NCBI GenBank assembly: GCA_937974245.1
Contig: CALJKV010000102.1
Span: 1-64,000, forward strand
Reading direction: 5' to 3'
DNA length: 64,000 nucleotides
Source of the DNA: an uncultured Chloroflexota bacterium
Lineage (GTDB): Bacteria; Chloroflexota; Anaerolineae; Aggregatilineales; Phototrophicaceae
In this document: piece after piece, positions 8,577 to 16,935 of the stretch
Numbering within the stretch: the first letter of the stretch is position 1
Layout: each line of letters opens with the position of its first letter
Made by a program: the position numbers and the translations under genes
Notes under the pieces: model-generated
The model's input: the letters and a program-made list of their open reading frames with translations, nothing else
The model's database searches: none
Told to the model about the DNA's origin: nothing

Positions 8577-9589
8577 CACCACGTATCAGCGTAAATATGG
8601 AACAGGCGCGGCGTATGGGGCAGCACCTTGTCGCACTCAATTGGAAGAGCGCAGGGTATGATACCATCAATGACGCGCTGCCGCAGGGCTGTACCGGCGA
8701 ACAGGCCATAGACTACTTTTTCTTCACGTCCATGCTGCTGTTTGACTTCAAGAACATCGAAACCATCCTGCCCGATGGCACTTATCTCAAAGGCACGAAT
8801 GTCTTTTTCCATCTGGCGAAACACGCACCGGAAATTCGCCCGGATTTCTGGTCAGCAGCAGGATTGGCGGCGATGACGGACGACGACTACCGGACGGCAT
8901 TCTCTTTAGAGCGCGACCCGGCACGTCCGACCATGCCGCGCATGGATGAACGCATCGCAATCCTGCGTGACGCGGCGGCGGGATTACTCAAGCACTGGCG
9001 CGGCTCGACCAGCCGATTACTGACAGCGTATCCCAACCTCAAAACGGAAGATGGCAGTGGCCTGCTGGAAATCGTGCGGCGGACGTTCAAGGGTTATGAT
9101 GACCCATTGTATAAAAAGCAGTTTGTTTTTCTGAAGGCGTTGGATGTCACGGGACGCTGGGGGCCGCAAGACCCGGAAAATGTGCAGATGCCGGTGGATT
9201 ACCATGTCATCCGGCTGGCGCTGCGGAACGGCATCGTCACCGTGAATGACCCCACCCTGGCGAATGCGCTGCGCGGCAATCAGCCCTGCTCGGCAGAAGA
9301 CGAGGCGCTGCTGCGCACAGCGATCATGACGGCATATGATGAGATGATCCGGTCTGCCGGGTTGTCGGTCTATTTCGTGGACGAGGTGTTCTGGCTAATC
9401 GGGCGGAGCTGCTGCCACTATGCCCGTCCGCCGCGCTGCACGACCTGCGACTTCAGTGACTGCTCGGTGCAGCCGGCATTCGGCTACACCTGTCCCGGCC
9501 TGTGTCCGCTGGCGGGGGCGTGCCTGGGCGCAAGAGATGAACAGTACCGTTCACTGCTCGAACCGAACGTTGTCACGACTTACTATTGA
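8573..9589 (+). CDS. Queuosine-salvage-like N-glycosylase with C-terminal Cys cluster
   Basis: A 338-residue protein that resembles the DUF2419/Qng1 queuosine-salvage family, whose members release queuine from queuosine 5'-monophosphate and are structurally related to HhH DNA glycosylases. Supporting segments are IDYFFFTSMLLFDF, PRMDERIAILRDAAA, a VDYHVIRLALRNGI segment aligning with the family's ADYRVPQ motif, and AEDEALLRTAIMTAYDEMIR before a VYFVDEVFWL helix. Unlike typical members it ends in a nine-Cys region. The first four follow CHYARPPRC-x2-C-x4-C, very like the iron-sulfur loop of endonuclease III. Start 8573 overlaps the preceding stop; ATG 8561 is an alternative. A divergent HhH glycosylase with another substrate is possible. 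Confidence 0.55.
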   Translation: MTPRISVNMEQARRMGQHLVALNWKSAGYDTINDALPQGCTGEQAIDYFFFTSMLLFDFKNIETILPDGTYLKGTNVFFHLAKHAPEIRPDFWSAAGLAAMTDDDYRTAFSLERDPARPTMPRMDERIAILRDAAAGLLKHWRGSTSRLLTAYPNLKTEDGSGLLEIVRRTFKGYDDPLYKKQFVFLKALDVTGRWGPQDPENVQMPVDYHVIRLALRNGIVTVNDPTLANALRGNQPCSAEDEALLRTAIMTAYDEMIRSAGLSVYFVDEVFWLIGRSCCHYARPPRCTTCDFSDCSVQPAFGYTCPGLCPLAGACLGARDEQYRSLLEPNVVTTYY

Positions 9590-9590
9590 T

Positions 9591-10502
9591 ATGCCGCTAC
9601 AATTGGCCGTTACCAGCGTGCTTTCAATGGACCACATCACCTGGCCGAAGACCGGTGAACGGGTGACGGTGGGAAGCTGTGGCTATTATGCCGCGATGGC
9701 GCTGGCACACCTGGGCGCGAATGTCCTGTACGCTGGGGAACATGGCGACAACTTTGACCCGGCGCTGGTCGAACCGCTACGGGCAGCGGGGGCGGCTGTT
9801 GAACTGTGTCCGCTACCGGGGGCAACCGCCCGCCTTGATCTGGCGTACAGTGAAACCGGCGATGTGACTCACGTTCACTATGATGAAGGCGGGGGAGAAC
9901 ACTTCACCGCCAACGACCTGCCCGCCCTATTCTGGGATGCCCCTACACTCTGGCTTGGCACTGCGCCGCGCACTTTTCATCAACAGGTGGCTGGGCACAG
10001 CGCACAATCAGCCAAACAGTTATTCCTCTCGACGCAGGGCGAATACCGGGACAGCATAGCCGATCTCACGGCACTCGTCCCGCATCTCACCGGGATATTT
10101 TCCAACGTGGGCGAAGTCAGCAATTTCGGCTTCGGCAGCTTTCAAAAAGCGGTTGCCCATCTGCGGCAGCTAAACCCACAACTGACCCTGCTGATTACCC
10201 AGGGGGCAAAAGGGGCATGGTTATTATGCGGGGACAGCGCCTATCATGTCCCCGCTGCGCCCTGTCCGAAACAGGTGAACACCATCGGCGCAGGGGATAC
10301 ATTCGCGGCGGCCTGGCTGTTACAGACAATTCGCGGTAAGTCCCCGACGGAATCGCTTCGCTGGGCAGCAGCGGCGGCGGCGTTACAAATGCGCGGCTAT
10401 GGCTGTTTCGCGCAGCCTTCCGCCGGGGAAGTAGATGACTATCTGCGACAAGTTGCTGGAGAATTGACTGTGCGCCGTTCCACAAGGATAGACATTGACT
10501 AA
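9591..10502 (+). CDS. PfkB/ribokinase-family kinase
   Basis: A 303-residue sugar or nucleoside kinase of the PfkB family. The C-terminal signature NTIGAGDTFAAAWLL contains the catalytic Asp (GAGD), and the N-terminal region has the GERVTVGSCGYYAAMALAHLG segment that matches the family's first signature. The ATG is one base past the preceding TGA, which argues for coupled translation with the glycosylase-like gene. The phosphate acceptor cannot be read from sequence. Because Qng1-type enzymes act on a nucleoside monophosphate and some PfkB kinases phosphorylate nucleosides, a nucleoside substrate is an attractive inference. Confidence 0.8.
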   Translation: MPLQLAVTSVLSMDHITWPKTGERVTVGSCGYYAAMALAHLGANVLYAGEHGDNFDPALVEPLRAAGAAVELCPLPGATARLDLAYSETGDVTHVHYDEGGGEHFTANDLPALFWDAPTLWLGTAPRTFHQQVAGHSAQSAKQLFLSTQGEYRDSIADLTALVPHLTGIFSNVGEVSNFGFGSFQKAVAHLRQLNPQLTLLITQGAKGAWLLCGDSAYHVPAAPCPKQVNTIGAGDTFAAAWLLQTIRGKSPTESLRWAAAAAALQMRGYGCFAQPSAGEVDDYLRQVAGELTVRRSTRIDID

Positions 10503-11649
10503 ACCAGGGGCACACCACTATCGAAGAACGGGATTTACCTGGCTGGCATACGGCCTGTTGGGTTACTTTGCCTATCTGCAAACGATCTGGGGGCCGCTTG
10601 TCCCCCTGCTGCGGATTGAGCTTGACCTTAACTACACGATGGGCGGGTTTCATGCAACGGCCTTCGCGCTGGGCATGTTCACAGCCGGACTGCTCAGTGA
10701 CAGCATCGCAGCGCGGATCGGTGACCGGCGCTCGTTATGGATTGGGTCGGGCGGCATGGCATTGGGCGCTTTGCTCCTGGTGACAGCAACCAGTATCTAT
10801 GCGACACTGCTCTCCGCCCTGCTGATGGGACTGTTTGGCACGGTGATGCTGATTATGATTCAGGCCGGCCTATCCAATGAGCATGGGTCTTTACGCGCAA
10901 TCGCGCTGTCTGAAGCGAACATGCTGGCCTACATTGCCAGCACCGCTGCTCCTTTGTTCATCAGTTTTGTCGTGGCGATAGGCATCGGTTGGCGAGGCGC
11001 GCTCGTCATGCCGGTTATCGCCTGGGCGCTCCTGCGTCTGACCCACCAGCAGCAGAATTTCCCTTCCACCGTGCCAAACAGCGACCCGTCACGACAGACA
11101 CCGTTTCCAGTCATGTTCTGGATCATCTGGCTAGGGCTGGTGCTGAGCGTCGCAGCCGAATGGAGCGTCACGTTCTGGACAGCGGATTTCCTGATCAGAC
11201 TATTCAACCTGGAAACCTCTATCGCGGCGGCCTCACTGGCGGTTTTTACCACATTCGGGGTTCTGGGAAGATGGGCGGCGTCCCGGTTGGCAAAACATGT
11301 CACAGAACGACGCTTACTCATCAACATGCTTATTCTGGCATTCACCGGCGCGTTCATCTTCTGGATATCGCGCCAGGCGGTATTTAGCTTTTTGGGGTTG
11401 GCGCTGGTCGGGTTCGGCCTGGCAAATGCCTACCCCTTAGGCGTCGCCACCTTAATGTACACTGCCCCGGAGCAAGCGAATCGCGTCAGCGCACGCGCTT
11501 CACTGGGGGCAGCCGTCGCTATCCTGATTGCGCCACAGGCAATCGGCATTATAGCGGACGCGATGAGCATAGATACCGCCTATGGCATTGTCCCACTGCT
11601 GATTCTAGCGGCGTTGGTCCTGACCATGTTATCGCCAGCCCGTGAATAA
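10495..11649 (+). CDS. MFS transporter
   Basis: A 384-residue polytopic protein of the major facilitator superfamily with about 12 hydrophobic segments. The MFS signature between helices 2 and 3 appears as SDSIAARIGDRRSLW. The start is a TTG at 10495 overlapping the end of the kinase gene, with an AAGGA site at 10484-10488; no ATG fits as well. It is the last gene of the operon, so it may import or export the compound handled by the glycosylase-like and kinase proteins. The substrate is unknown. Confidence 0.8.
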   Translation: MTKPGAHHYRRTGFTWLAYGLLGYFAYLQTIWGPLVPLLRIELDLNYTMGGFHATAFALGMFTAGLLSDSIAARIGDRRSLWIGSGGMALGALLLVTATSIYATLLSALLMGLFGTVMLIMIQAGLSNEHGSLRAIALSEANMLAYIASTAAPLFISFVVAIGIGWRGALVMPVIAWALLRLTHQQQNFPSTVPNSDPSRQTPFPVMFWIIWLGLVLSVAAEWSVTFWTADFLIRLFNLETSIAAASLAVFTTFGVLGRWAASRLAKHVTERRLLINMLILAFTGAFIFWISRQAVFSFLGLALVGFGLANAYPLGVATLMYTAPEQANRVSARASLGAAVAILIAPQAIGIIADAMSIDTAYGIVPLLILAALVLTMLSPARE

Positions 11650-11765
11650 CACATGTAAGGCGACAACATAATTTAGCGGCATCCTGAACACTGCCTTCCG
11701 CCTCAAGGCATCGCATATTGATGGTTTCTTTACACCTTCCGTGAAATCCCTTGCACATTCTTTTC

Positions 11766-11794
11766 TTGCGCCCAGATTATTCTTTGCCGATAAT
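11766..11794 (+). promoter_or_regulatory. Promoter for the KimA-like transporter gene
   Basis: TTGCGC (11766-11771) and GATAAT (11789-11794) are 17 bases apart, 47 bases before the transporter ATG. The leader of about 40 bases is too short for a ydaO-type c-di-AMP riboswitch, and I see no terminator in it. Confidence 0.55.
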
Positions 11795-11840
11795 GCTGCG
11801 TTTGTGCATCGTGAGTTATCCACAGATAAGGGGGGATAAC

Positions 11841-13841
11841 ATGCAAGGCTTTGATCTCGGACGGTTGCTCATCGGCAAACCACTAGAGACGAAAGATCTT
11901 CCTCATCAATCGATCAGCAAGCCGGTTGGCTTAGCTGTTTTTGCTTCGGATGCGCTGTCATCCACGGCTTATGCCACTCAGGAAATGCTGATTATCCTGG
12001 CGATGGCCGGCGGGGGTGCCGCTGTCCTGGGCATCTCGATCCCATTAGCAATCGCCATTTCCGTACTGCTGGTCATCGTCACGGTATCGTACCGGCAGAC
12101 GATCCATGCCTATCCAAACGGTGGTGGTGCTTATATCGTCGCCCGTGACAACCTGGGCGAACTACCGGCTCAGGTTGCCGGCGCTGCTTTGTTGACGGAC
12201 TACATCCTCACGGTAGCAGTCAGTGTTTCTTCGGGTGTGGAGCAAATCACGTCCGGTTTTCAGGGGCTTGTCCCGTACCGGGTGGAAATCAGCATCGCGG
12301 TCATCATCCTGATGACGGTCATTAACCTGCGTGGGGTCAAGGAAAGCGGGCGCATCTTCGCTGTGCCGACCTATTTTTTCCTCGGCATCATGTTCATGAC
12401 CCTCATTATCGGGTTTGTCCGCTATTTCACAGGCAATCTTGGGGTGGTAGATGGAGTTGAAGCCATTCACTATCCGGTGATAGAGCAGTTATCACTGTTT
12501 CTCATCTTGCGGGCATTTTCCAGCGGTTCAGCTGCCCTGACCGGGATTGAGGCGATTTCCAACGGTATCACGGCGTTCAAGGAGCCGCGCAGCCGTAATG
12601 CGGCCATCACTCTGGTGTGGATGAGCGGCATCCTCATTACGCTGTTTCTGGGAATCACCTTCTTATCGCACCAGATCGCCGCGCAGCCAAGTCATGTCGA
12701 GACGATCATTTCGCAGCTTGGTCGAGCGGTATTCGGAAATGAGAGCGCCCTCTGGTACTTAGTCCTGGCCGGTACAGCGCTGATCCTGCTCATGGCGGCC
12801 AATACCAGCTATGCCGACTTCCCGCGGTTGGCCGCCCTGCACGCCGGCGATGGATTCTTGCCGCGCCAGATGACGTATCGTGGCAGCCGCCTGGTCTTTT
12901 CGTGGGGGATCATGATCCTGGCGATAACCTCGTCAGCACTGGTGATTGTCGCCGGAGCGAATACCACCAATCTCATCCCGCTTTACGCCATCGGTGTGTT
13001 TCTGGGCTTTACGATATCTCAGACCGGGATGATTATCCGGCTGCGGAAGATCAGTAAGCTGAAACCCGGCGAAAAGGTTCAGGGTTTAGAAACCTTCCTG
13101 GAGTACGATTCCAATTGGCGTATGAAGATGATCATCAGTGCTGTTGGCGCTTTCTCGACATTCATCGTGATGCTGATTTTCGCCATCACCAAGTTTGCGA
13201 GTGGTGCATGGTTTGTCATCATCCTGATCCCGATTCTGGTGTTCGTCTTCTTCCGCATTCATCATCACTACAAGAACGTGGCTCACTACCTGAGCCTGCG
13301 CGGGATGCCGCCCAAATTGCAGAAGAGTCCGGTACGAACCCTGATTCTCGTGGATGACGTTCATGCGGAAACAGCGCGGATGGTAAATTTCGCCAAGTCG
13401 CTGGACCATCCCTGGCAGGCAATTCACATCGGTGTGAACCCTGAAAAGGCTGAGATTGTCAAAGAAAAATGGGAAAAGCGGATTGGGGAAGGCGAGTTTA
13501 TTATCATTCCATCTCCCTTTCGGCTGTTGGCAGAGCCAATTCGGACGTACATTCAGCGAGTCCAGCAGCAAGAAAAGGGATGCTTTGTCCATGTCATTAT
13601 GGGACATCTGGTGATGGACTCATTCTGGGAGCAAGCATTACACCAGAACAGCGCATTCATCTTCAATCTGGCCTTAGGCCATATGGAACAGGTTGTCGTG
13701 ACGAGCGTGCCGTACCAGATTCATCACGAGGGCGAAACCGGCGTTTCAATGGCCGAGGTGTTTGATGCAGAAGAGCCTACTAATTCGTTTGCACTGACAG
13801 AGAGCGATTCTGACGATCCTGATGGATGGGAATGGGGATAA
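11841..13841 (+). CDS. kimA: KimA-like APC-superfamily potassium transporter
   Basis: A 666-residue membrane protein with about 12 transmembrane segments (residues about 30-480) and a cytoplasmic C-terminal domain. The N terminus LLIGKPL followed by the SDALSSTAYATQEMLI segment, then SYRQTIHAYPNGGGAYIV, closely resembles Bacillus KimA (YdaO), a high-affinity proton-coupled potassium importer regulated by c-di-AMP. The C-terminal region (about 500-640: RTLILVDDVHAETARMVNFA) has the alpha/beta look of a universal-stress-type regulatory domain. The start has an AAGGGGGGA ribosome site. Convergent neighbours are a USP protein and a KdpDE-like pair, which supports a potassium role. Another APC substrate remains possible. 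Confidence 0.75.
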   Translation: MQGFDLGRLLIGKPLETKDLPHQSISKPVGLAVFASDALSSTAYATQEMLIILAMAGGGAAVLGISIPLAIAISVLLVIVTVSYRQTIHAYPNGGGAYIVARDNLGELPAQVAGAALLTDYILTVAVSVSSGVEQITSGFQGLVPYRVEISIAVIILMTVINLRGVKESGRIFAVPTYFFLGIMFMTLIIGFVRYFTGNLGVVDGVEAIHYPVIEQLSLFLILRAFSSGSAALTGIEAISNGITAFKEPRSRNAAITLVWMSGILITLFLGITFLSHQIAAQPSHVETIISQLGRAVFGNESALWYLVLAGTALILLMAANTSYADFPRLAALHAGDGFLPRQMTYRGSRLVFSWGIMILAITSSALVIVAGANTTNLIPLYAIGVFLGFTISQTGMIIRLRKISKLKPGEKVQGLETFLEYDSNWRMKMIISAVGAFSTFIVMLIFAITKFASGAWFVIILIPILVFVFFRIHHHYKNVAHYLSLRGMPPKLQKSPVRTLILVDDVHAETARMVNFAKSLDHPWQAIHIGVNPEKAEIVKEKWEKRIGEGEFIIIPSPFRLLAEPIRTYIQRVQQQEKGCFVHVIMGHLVMDSFWEQALHQNSAFIFNLALGHMEQVVVTSVPYQIHHEGETGVSMAEVFDAEEPTNSFALTESDSDDPDGWEWG

Positions 13842-13918
13842 TAATTGGTTGATGCAAAAAAACAGCGTTAACCGGTGAAGTGACTCGAAGGCGTATACCA
13901 GCACCTCAAGAGTACAGA

Positions 13919-13963
13919 CAACCCGCCAATCACCATGAACCTTGGATTTGGCGGGTTGTTATA
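13919..13963 (+). terminator. Terminator between the convergent kimA and USP genes
   Basis: CAACCCGCCAA (13919-13929) pairs perfectly with TTGGCGGGTTG (13948-13958), an 11-base-pair stem with an 18-base loop, followed by a TTATAT tail. Its position between convergent genes suggests it can serve both directions, although the minus-strand tail is poor in T. Confidence 0.7.
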
Positions 13964-14434
13964 TCATTTTAGTGCTGGCCCCAGCGGCATCGTTGGTAAC
14001 GTCGACCCAGTTGTACTCAGGGGCGCTTCTTCAACCAGCGTGTAAAGGCGGCAGCCACCGAGCTGGCGCTTTAAGTTCCACAGGCGGAAGTGTCTCCAGA
14101 AGGGGATGTTACTGAGGGGAATATTCGCAAAAAGGACCGTTGCCTGAAGTAGTTCGACGGTCTGCGCCAATGCTTCGTCCAACGAAACAAACTGCATCGG
14201 CTGCACACAGAATTCTACGCCATAATCTTCCGCGATCTCGGCATATTCCGTAATCCGGCGCTGTTCGTCTGCGGATGGCGGCGTGATCCCCCAACCTAAC
14301 AAACCAGGATGTATCGCCGGCGACAGGCGCAGCAGCACAACCCTGCCGTTAAGTTTGCGTGCCAGCGCACAGGCAAGGTGTACTGTCTCTTTTGTCCAGC
14401 GTTCATCTGACATCTGTACCATAACCGTTTCCAT
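13964..14434 (-). CDS. Universal-stress-protein-like protein
   Basis: A 156-residue cytoplasmic alpha/beta protein resembling UspA: an N-terminal strand METVMVQMSD, then a helix TVHLACALARKLNGRVVLLRL typical of the family. The usual ATP-binding G-x2-G-x9-G-S/T motif is not evident, so it may belong to the non-nucleotide-binding type. It lies 95 bases downstream of the response regulator gene and in the same direction. In KdpD a USP domain forms part of the sensor; here it may be a detached equivalent, which is inference. Confidence 0.65.
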   Translation of the reverse strand: METVMVQMSDERWTKETVHLACALARKLNGRVVLLRLSPAIHPGLLGWGITPPSADEQRRITEYAEIAEDYGVEFCVQPMQFVSLDEALAQTVELLQATVLFANIPLSNIPFWRHFRLWNLKRQLGGCRLYTLVEEAPLSTTGSTLPTMPLGPALK

Positions 14435-14474
14435 AATCGCAGCCTCAATAATCTGTGTTCTCTCTTCAGCATAT

Positions 14475-14492
14475 ATCTTGAGGCGTCAAGAT
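14475..14492. promoter_or_regulatory. Inverted repeat upstream of the USP gene
   Basis: ATCTTGA and TCAAGAT (14475-14481 and 14486-14492) are perfect seven-base arms around GGCG, 40 bases upstream of the USP gene and downstream of the response regulator stop. The size suits a dimeric regulator site, possibly for the adjacent KdpE-like protein. A small hairpin is the alternative. Confidence 0.35.
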
Positions 14493-14529
14493 TGGGACAG
14501 TGGTTCAGCCAATTGTCATAAAAATTGTG

Positions 14530-15258
14530 TCAGGGTTCGTCTTCCAGGTTGATAAAGCGATAGCCAACACCCGGCTCATTGAGGATATAGCGTATATTGC
14601 GGGACGGGTTTTCACGCAGTTTTTTCCGCAGTTGGTTAACAAAAACCCGTACATAATGTGACATCTCACGATATTCACTGCCCCACACTTCCAGGAGAAT
14701 CGTGCGGTGAGTCAGCACCTTACCTGGATGCGTCGCCAACAACCGCAGCAGGTTATATTCAATAGGCGTCAGGTGAACCTCTTCACCAGCGACTTTTACA
14801 ACACGGTTGACCAGATTGATATACAGATCACCGACTCGGATTTCGGCCTGGGCGTTGGTTGTGGGTTCCACCGTGACCCGGCGCAGTACCGCCTGGATAC
14901 GCGCCTCTAGTTCAGCCATGCTAAAGGGCTTGGTCAGATAGTCATCCGCACCAGTATGCAGGGCGTTGACTTTCATCCTGTCGTCGCCATGCACGGACAG
15001 CATGATGATCGGCGTCTTTGACCATTCGCGCAGGCGGCGGCACACTTCAATGCCATCCGGTTCGGAACCAAGCGCAATATCGAGAATCAGCATATTCGGA
15101 TGCTGTTGGGCAGCCTGGATGATCGCCTCTTCGCCATTCGAGGCGGCAACGACTTCGTAACCGTACCCTTCCAGCCCGATTTTGAGCTGCCTGCGAATCT
15201 GCGGTTCGTCATCAACTACCAGTATCTTGAGTTTCAAGTTCAGCTTTTCCTTTTTCAT
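14530..15258 (-). CDS. KdpE-like OmpR-family response regulator
   Basis: A DNA-binding response regulator of about 242 residues. The receiver domain (about 11-130) has the acidic pair in VVDDEP, phosphoacceptor Asp60 (LILDIAL) and the YLTKPF lysine motif. The C-terminal half is an OmpR/PhoB winged helix (LTPIEYNLLRLLATHPGKVL, HYVRVFVNQLRKKL, GVGYRF). A small GSEPDG insert follows the phosphoacceptor loop. It overlaps the 3' end of the kinase gene by 47 bases from ATG 15258. A TTG at 15237 has a better ribosome site (AAGGAAAAG) and could be the true start. Confidence 0.85.
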   Translation of the reverse strand: MKKEKLNLKLKILVVDDEPQIRRQLKIGLEGYGYEVVAASNGEEAIIQAAQQHPNMLILDIALGSEPDGIEVCRRLREWSKTPIIMLSVHGDDRMKVNALHTGADDYLTKPFSMAELEARIQAVLRRVTVEPTTNAQAEIRVGDLYINLVNRVVKVAGEEVHLTPIEYNLLRLLATHPGKVLTHRTILLEVWGSEYREMSHYVRVFVNQLRKKLRENPSRNIRYILNEPGVGYRFINLEDEP

Positions 15259-16594
15259 CCAGGGGCAGCACAACAATAAAGGTTGTACCACCCCCTGGCG
15301 TATCTTCCACTTCCAAAAAACCATGATGCGCCTCAACAATACCTTTGGCAATCGGCAGCCCCAGGCCGATATGTCCATCCTTACCGCGATAAAACGGCTC
15401 CATGATATGTTCTCGATCTTCCGGGGAAATGGTTTCGCCATGATTAATGACTTTGAGCAGGACGTCGGAACCACGAATGCTACCCTGAATCTCGATTTGC
15501 AATTCTGAGGGTTCGTAGCGCAGAGCATTATCCACCAGATTGCTCACTGCCTGCAAGATCAGCCCATAGTCAAAACGTGGCAGGGGCAGGTGTTCAGGGA
15601 AACACATCTGGATACGTTCCTGCCCGGTGATCTGCCAGATACGCGCCGCGACGTCTCCGGCGACCTCTTCCAGGGAATTGAGTTCACTGTTTAAGGTGAG
15701 CGCACCCGCTTGTAACCGGGAGAGATCGAGCAGATTGCCGACCAACCGGTTCAGATGATCGGCTTCGGCTTCAATGGTTTCAGAAAGTTCCTGCTGTTGG
15801 GAAGCTGGCAGCCGTGCACCTAACGTGCGGAGATTGCTCGCGGATGTTTTTATAATCGTGATCGGCGTTCGCAGATCGTGTGATACCGCCCGCAAGAGTG
15901 CGGTCTTCAACAGATCGGCCTGCTCATACTGTTGACTGGTACGAGCACGTTCGGCCAGTTCGATACGTTGCAGTGCCATCGCTGCCTGCGATGCGCCAGT
16001 TCGCAGTAACCGTATTTGCTGAGGTACGAGAACGGCACTCAAGACAACACAGAGTATCCCATAGATCCGATCACCCGCCTGAAGCGAGAAAAAATGCGTG
16101 GTTTCATCTCCCACAGGCAAAGCAGCCTGTTCCGGGAGGATATAGGCATGTGACGCATTCAGGTCTTCACGTATCACCTGGGTCAGCGCTTGATAGACCG
16201 CCTCGGAATCAGTTGCCTGGTTCATTAGGCCCGTCAACCGGTAGAGGATTTCCTGCTCATAGGCGCGCTGCTGCGCTTCATGTGTCTGATAACGTGTCCG
16301 CGCCCCTAACTGCCCGGAGAGTGCCGCCACCACGATGAAGACAAAGAGTTCAATCACGTCGCGGGTATCAGCGACAATGAACGTATAATATGGTTTTGTC
16401 AGAAAGAAGTTGATGCACAAAAAACTTATCAAAGCAGTGCTCATCGCCGCAACTGTCCCTAGCCACATGGCAATAACCAGTACGACCAGGATGTAAATCA
16501 TGGCGAAGTTTGCCAGGGTTAGTATGTCCCGCAGCATCCAGGCGAACAGTGTAATCGCAACAAGAATGGCACCAGCGATGATATATTTTCGCAA
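15212..16594 (-). CDS. KdpD-like membrane sensor histidine kinase lacking the KdpD sensor head
   Basis: A 460-residue kinase. Residues 1-95 hold four hydrophobic helices of the DUF4118 type seen in KdpD (WMLRDILTLANFAMIYILVV, then TALISFLCINFFLTKPYYTF). A GAF-like region follows (about 115-215), then the HisKA dimerisation helix with His239 (AVSHDLRTPI) and a HATPase domain (NLVDNALRY, GLGLPIAKG). The cytoplasmic KdpD and USP domains that come first in E. coli KdpD are absent. The start is a TTG with a GGGGGA site eight bases upstream. It is co-transcribed with the overlapping response regulator. A potassium or osmotic signal is inferred from family and neighbours. Confidence 0.8.
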   Translation of the reverse strand: MRKYIIAGAILVAITLFAWMLRDILTLANFAMIYILVVLVIAMWLGTVAAMSTALISFLCINFFLTKPYYTFIVADTRDVIELFVFIVVAALSGQLGARTRYQTHEAQQRAYEQEILYRLTGLMNQATDSEAVYQALTQVIREDLNASHAYILPEQAALPVGDETTHFFSLQAGDRIYGILCVVLSAVLVPQQIRLLRTGASQAAMALQRIELAERARTSQQYEQADLLKTALLRAVSHDLRTPITIIKTSASNLRTLGARLPASQQQELSETIEAEADHLNRLVGNLLDLSRLQAGALTLNSELNSLEEVAGDVAARIWQITGQERIQMCFPEHLPLPRFDYGLILQAVSNLVDNALRYEPSELQIEIQGSIRGSDVLLKVINHGETISPEDREHIMEPFYRGKDGHIGLGLPIAKGIVEAHHGFLEVEDTPGGGTTFIVVLPLDEKGKAELETQDTGS

Positions 16595-16777
16595 CCTGTC
16601 GATCCCCCAACCAACTTGCGCCTATTTTACAACGCCCCATCCTCTATGCACACATATTCACATCGCTGATAGAAGTCATGCAGCTAACCGAGCAGGCAGT
16701 AGGCTTAAGCTCACTGTTTTACGGGGAAGCATTTCTTCAACTGCATAAGTAGTCCTACATTGGTAATAAGTCTTCCG

Positions 16778-16814
16778 CAAACAAAAAACCAGCGCTTGTG
16801 AAGCCGCTGGTTTT
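16778..16814 (-). terminator. Intrinsic terminator of the tRNA-Gln transcript
   Basis: On the minus strand AAAACCAGCG (16814-16805) pairs with CGCTGGTTTT (16794-16785) around a ten-base loop, and the T tract continues to 16783. It begins six bases past the tRNA 3' end. Confidence 0.85.
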
Positions 16815-16819
16815 CTAAG

Positions 16820-16890
16820 CTGGGGGACCTGGATTCGAACCAAGATTAACAGGGCCAGAACCTGCCGTTCTGCCGTTGAACTATCCCCCA
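16820..16890 (-). tRNA. tRNA-Gln (anticodon CUG)
   Basis: A full cloverleaf of 71 bases folds on the minus strand. The acceptor arms TGGGGGA and TCCCCCA pair fully, with U1-A72 as in tRNA-Gln. The D arm is GTTC/GAAC with a seven-base loop, the anticodon arm is GCAGG/CCTGT with loop TTCTGGC, and the T arm carries TTCGAAT. The discriminator is G and CCA is not encoded. The anticodon reads CTG, specific for glutamine CAG codons. It lies just downstream of gltX and has its own promoter and terminator. If no GlnRS exists, it would be charged by GltX and amidated by GatCAB; gatA lies at 57.7 kb. Confidence 0.93.
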
Positions 16891-16896
16891 AAGGAT

Positions 16897-16920
16897 GAAA
16901 GGCATTCTAGCATGCCTTTC
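16897..16920. repeat. Inverted repeat overlapping the tRNA-Gln -10 box, downstream of gltX
   Basis: GAAAGGCAT (16897-16905) and ATGCCTTTC (16912-16920) are perfect nine-base arms around six bases. The element could be the gltX transcription terminator stem, though it lacks a long T tract, or an operator over the tRNA promoter, or both. Confidence 0.5.
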
Positions 16921-16932
16921 GCCTGATTTCAA
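16904..16932 (-). promoter_or_regulatory. Promoter of tRNA-Gln
   Basis: On the minus strand TTGAAA (16932-16927) and TAGAAT (16909-16904) are spaced by exactly 17 bases. The predicted start lies a few bases upstream of the tRNA 5' end at 16890. Confidence 0.65.
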
Positions 16933-16935
16933 GCC

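Noticed and set aside
11795..11840. c-di-AMP (ydaO-type) riboswitch before the KimA-like gene
   Set aside because: The predicted leader is about 40 bases, far too short for that aptamer, and no terminator stem is present.
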